From Pseudomonas sp. (GTDB lineage Bacteria; Pseudomonadota; Gammaproteobacteria; Pseudomonadales; Pseudomonadaceae), in the NCBI GenBank assembly GCA_029240955.1, contig JARDZH010000161.1, positions 1 to 5,854 of the forward strand: 5,854 bases of DNA, in the 5' to 3' direction. Below are positions 5,439-5,854 of this stretch, one piece after another. A program made the translations under genes and the position numbers. Every line of letters starts with the position of its first letter. Positions within the stretch are counted from its first letter, which is position 1. The notes beneath the pieces are model-generated. The model worked only from the letters and a program-made list of their open reading frames with translations, made no database searches and had not been told where the DNA came from.

Positions 5439-5458
5439 GGGTCGGCAACAGCCGACCC
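5439..5458 (+). terminator. Perfect GC-rich stem-loop between argP and the epimerase gene (possible weak terminator)
   Basis: GGGTCGGC (5439-5446), loop AACA, GCCGACCC (5451-5458): an 8-bp perfect stem 26 bases after the argP stop codon. Only GTACAAGCTTTATGG follows, with no U-run, so intrinsic termination would be inefficient. It may protect the argP 3' end or partly attenuate readthrough into the downstream gene, which starts 23 bases later. Confidence 0.5.
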
Positions 5459-5481
5459 GTACAAGCTTTATGGAGCGGTAA

Positions 5482-5854
5482 ATGAAGATTCTGGTCACCG
5501 GCGCAAGCGGCTTCATCGGCGGGCGTTTCGCACGCTTCGCGCTGGAGCAGGGCATGAGCGTGCGGATCAATGGCCGCCGCGCGGCAAGCGTCGAACATCT
5601 GGAACGGCGCGGCGCTGAGTTCATCCAGGGAGACCTGGCCGATATCGATCTGGTCAAGCGGCTGTGCAGCGATGTCGACGCCGTGGTGCATTGTGCGGGC
5701 GCGGTCGGGGCGTGGGGGCGTCGTCAGGATTTCATGCTGGGAAACGTCCAGGTCACTGAAAATGTGGTCGAGGCCTGTCTGAAACGGCGCGTTCGACGTC
5801 TGGTGCATCTGTCGTCGCCGTCGATCTATTTCGACGGCCGTTCGCACCTTGGTA
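5482..5854 (+). CDS. NAD(P)-dependent epimerase/dehydratase, extended SDR family, N-terminal part only
   Basis: The first 124 codons are present and the gene continues past the right edge. The N-terminus MKILVTGASGFIGGRFA carries the Rossmann motif GxxGxxG (G7, G10, G13) of extended short-chain dehydrogenases. Further marks are GDLAD (50-54), the VVHCAG strand (68-73) that contacts the cofactor, and LVHLSSPSIYFDG (107-119), which holds the catalytic-region Ser. The YxxxK motif should lie beyond the window. The closest feel is the 3-beta-hydroxysteroid dehydrogenase/UDP-sugar epimerase-like group; the substrate cannot be told from this part. The R32-R33 pair after the second strand hints at NADP preference, but weakly. 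The ATG at 5482 has GGAG (5472-5475) six bases upstream. It follows argP by 69 bp on the same strand and may be partly co-transcribed. From memory, PAO1 has a 'probable oxidoreductase' (PA4361) in the corresponding place. Confidence 0.88.
   Translation, partial: MKILVTGASGFIGGRFARFALEQGMSVRINGRRAASVEHLERRGAEFIQGDLADIDLVKRLCSDVDAVVHCAGAVGAWGRRQDFMLGNVQVTENVVEACLKRRVRRLVHLSSPSIYFDGRSHLG

Overview
The window is a compact stretch of chromosome from a gamma-proteobacterium, almost certainly a Pseudomonas. This rests on an iron superoxide dismutase of the pseudomonad type, a BifA-type GGDQF-EAL protein, a divergent argO/argP pair, G+C-rich codon usage and short intergenic gaps. From memory, the gene set and order match the PA4361-PA4370 neighbourhood of P. 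aeruginosa PAO1 (oxidoreductase, iciA/argP, transporter, sodB, bifA, icmP). The SodB residues look closer to the syringae/fluorescens side of the genus than to P. putida, but that is a weak call.

Layout from left to right. Bases 1-518 (minus) hold the N-terminal 172 codons of an imelysin-family (M75-like) outer-membrane lipoprotein; its C-terminal part lies outside the window. Bases 675-2726 (minus) hold bifA, a membrane-anchored c-di-GMP phosphodiesterase with a degenerate GGDEF domain and an intact EAL domain. Its best start is a TTG codon with a good ribosome binding site. A 311-base leader region separates it from sodB and contains two 19-bp inverted repeats and a strong bidirectional intrinsic terminator (2997-3025). 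Bases 3038-3619 (minus) are sodB, with its own extended -10 promoter and a leader of roughly 98 nt. Bases 3813-4415 (minus) are argO, a LysE-family basic amino acid exporter. It is transcribed divergently from argP (4513-5412, plus), the LysR-type regulator expected to control it. The 97-bp gap between them carries an A/T-rich site reminiscent of the E. coli ArgP target at argO. After a GC-rich stem-loop, an NAD(P)-dependent epimerase/SDR gene begins at 5482 (plus) and runs off the right edge.

Functionally these are several independent housekeeping units, not one pathway: c-di-GMP turnover (bifA), superoxide detoxification (sodB), export of arginine/lysine-type amino acids under ArgP control (argO/argP), a possibly iron-linked lipoprotein, and an oxidoreductase. 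I see no mobile element, CRISPR array, toxin-antitoxin or defence cassette, tRNA or rRNA, and no sign of recent transfer. The points worth a second look are in the non-coding gaps: nested palindromes before the imelysin gene, paired palindromes in the bifA leader, and a possible short plus-strand transcript ending at the sodB terminator.
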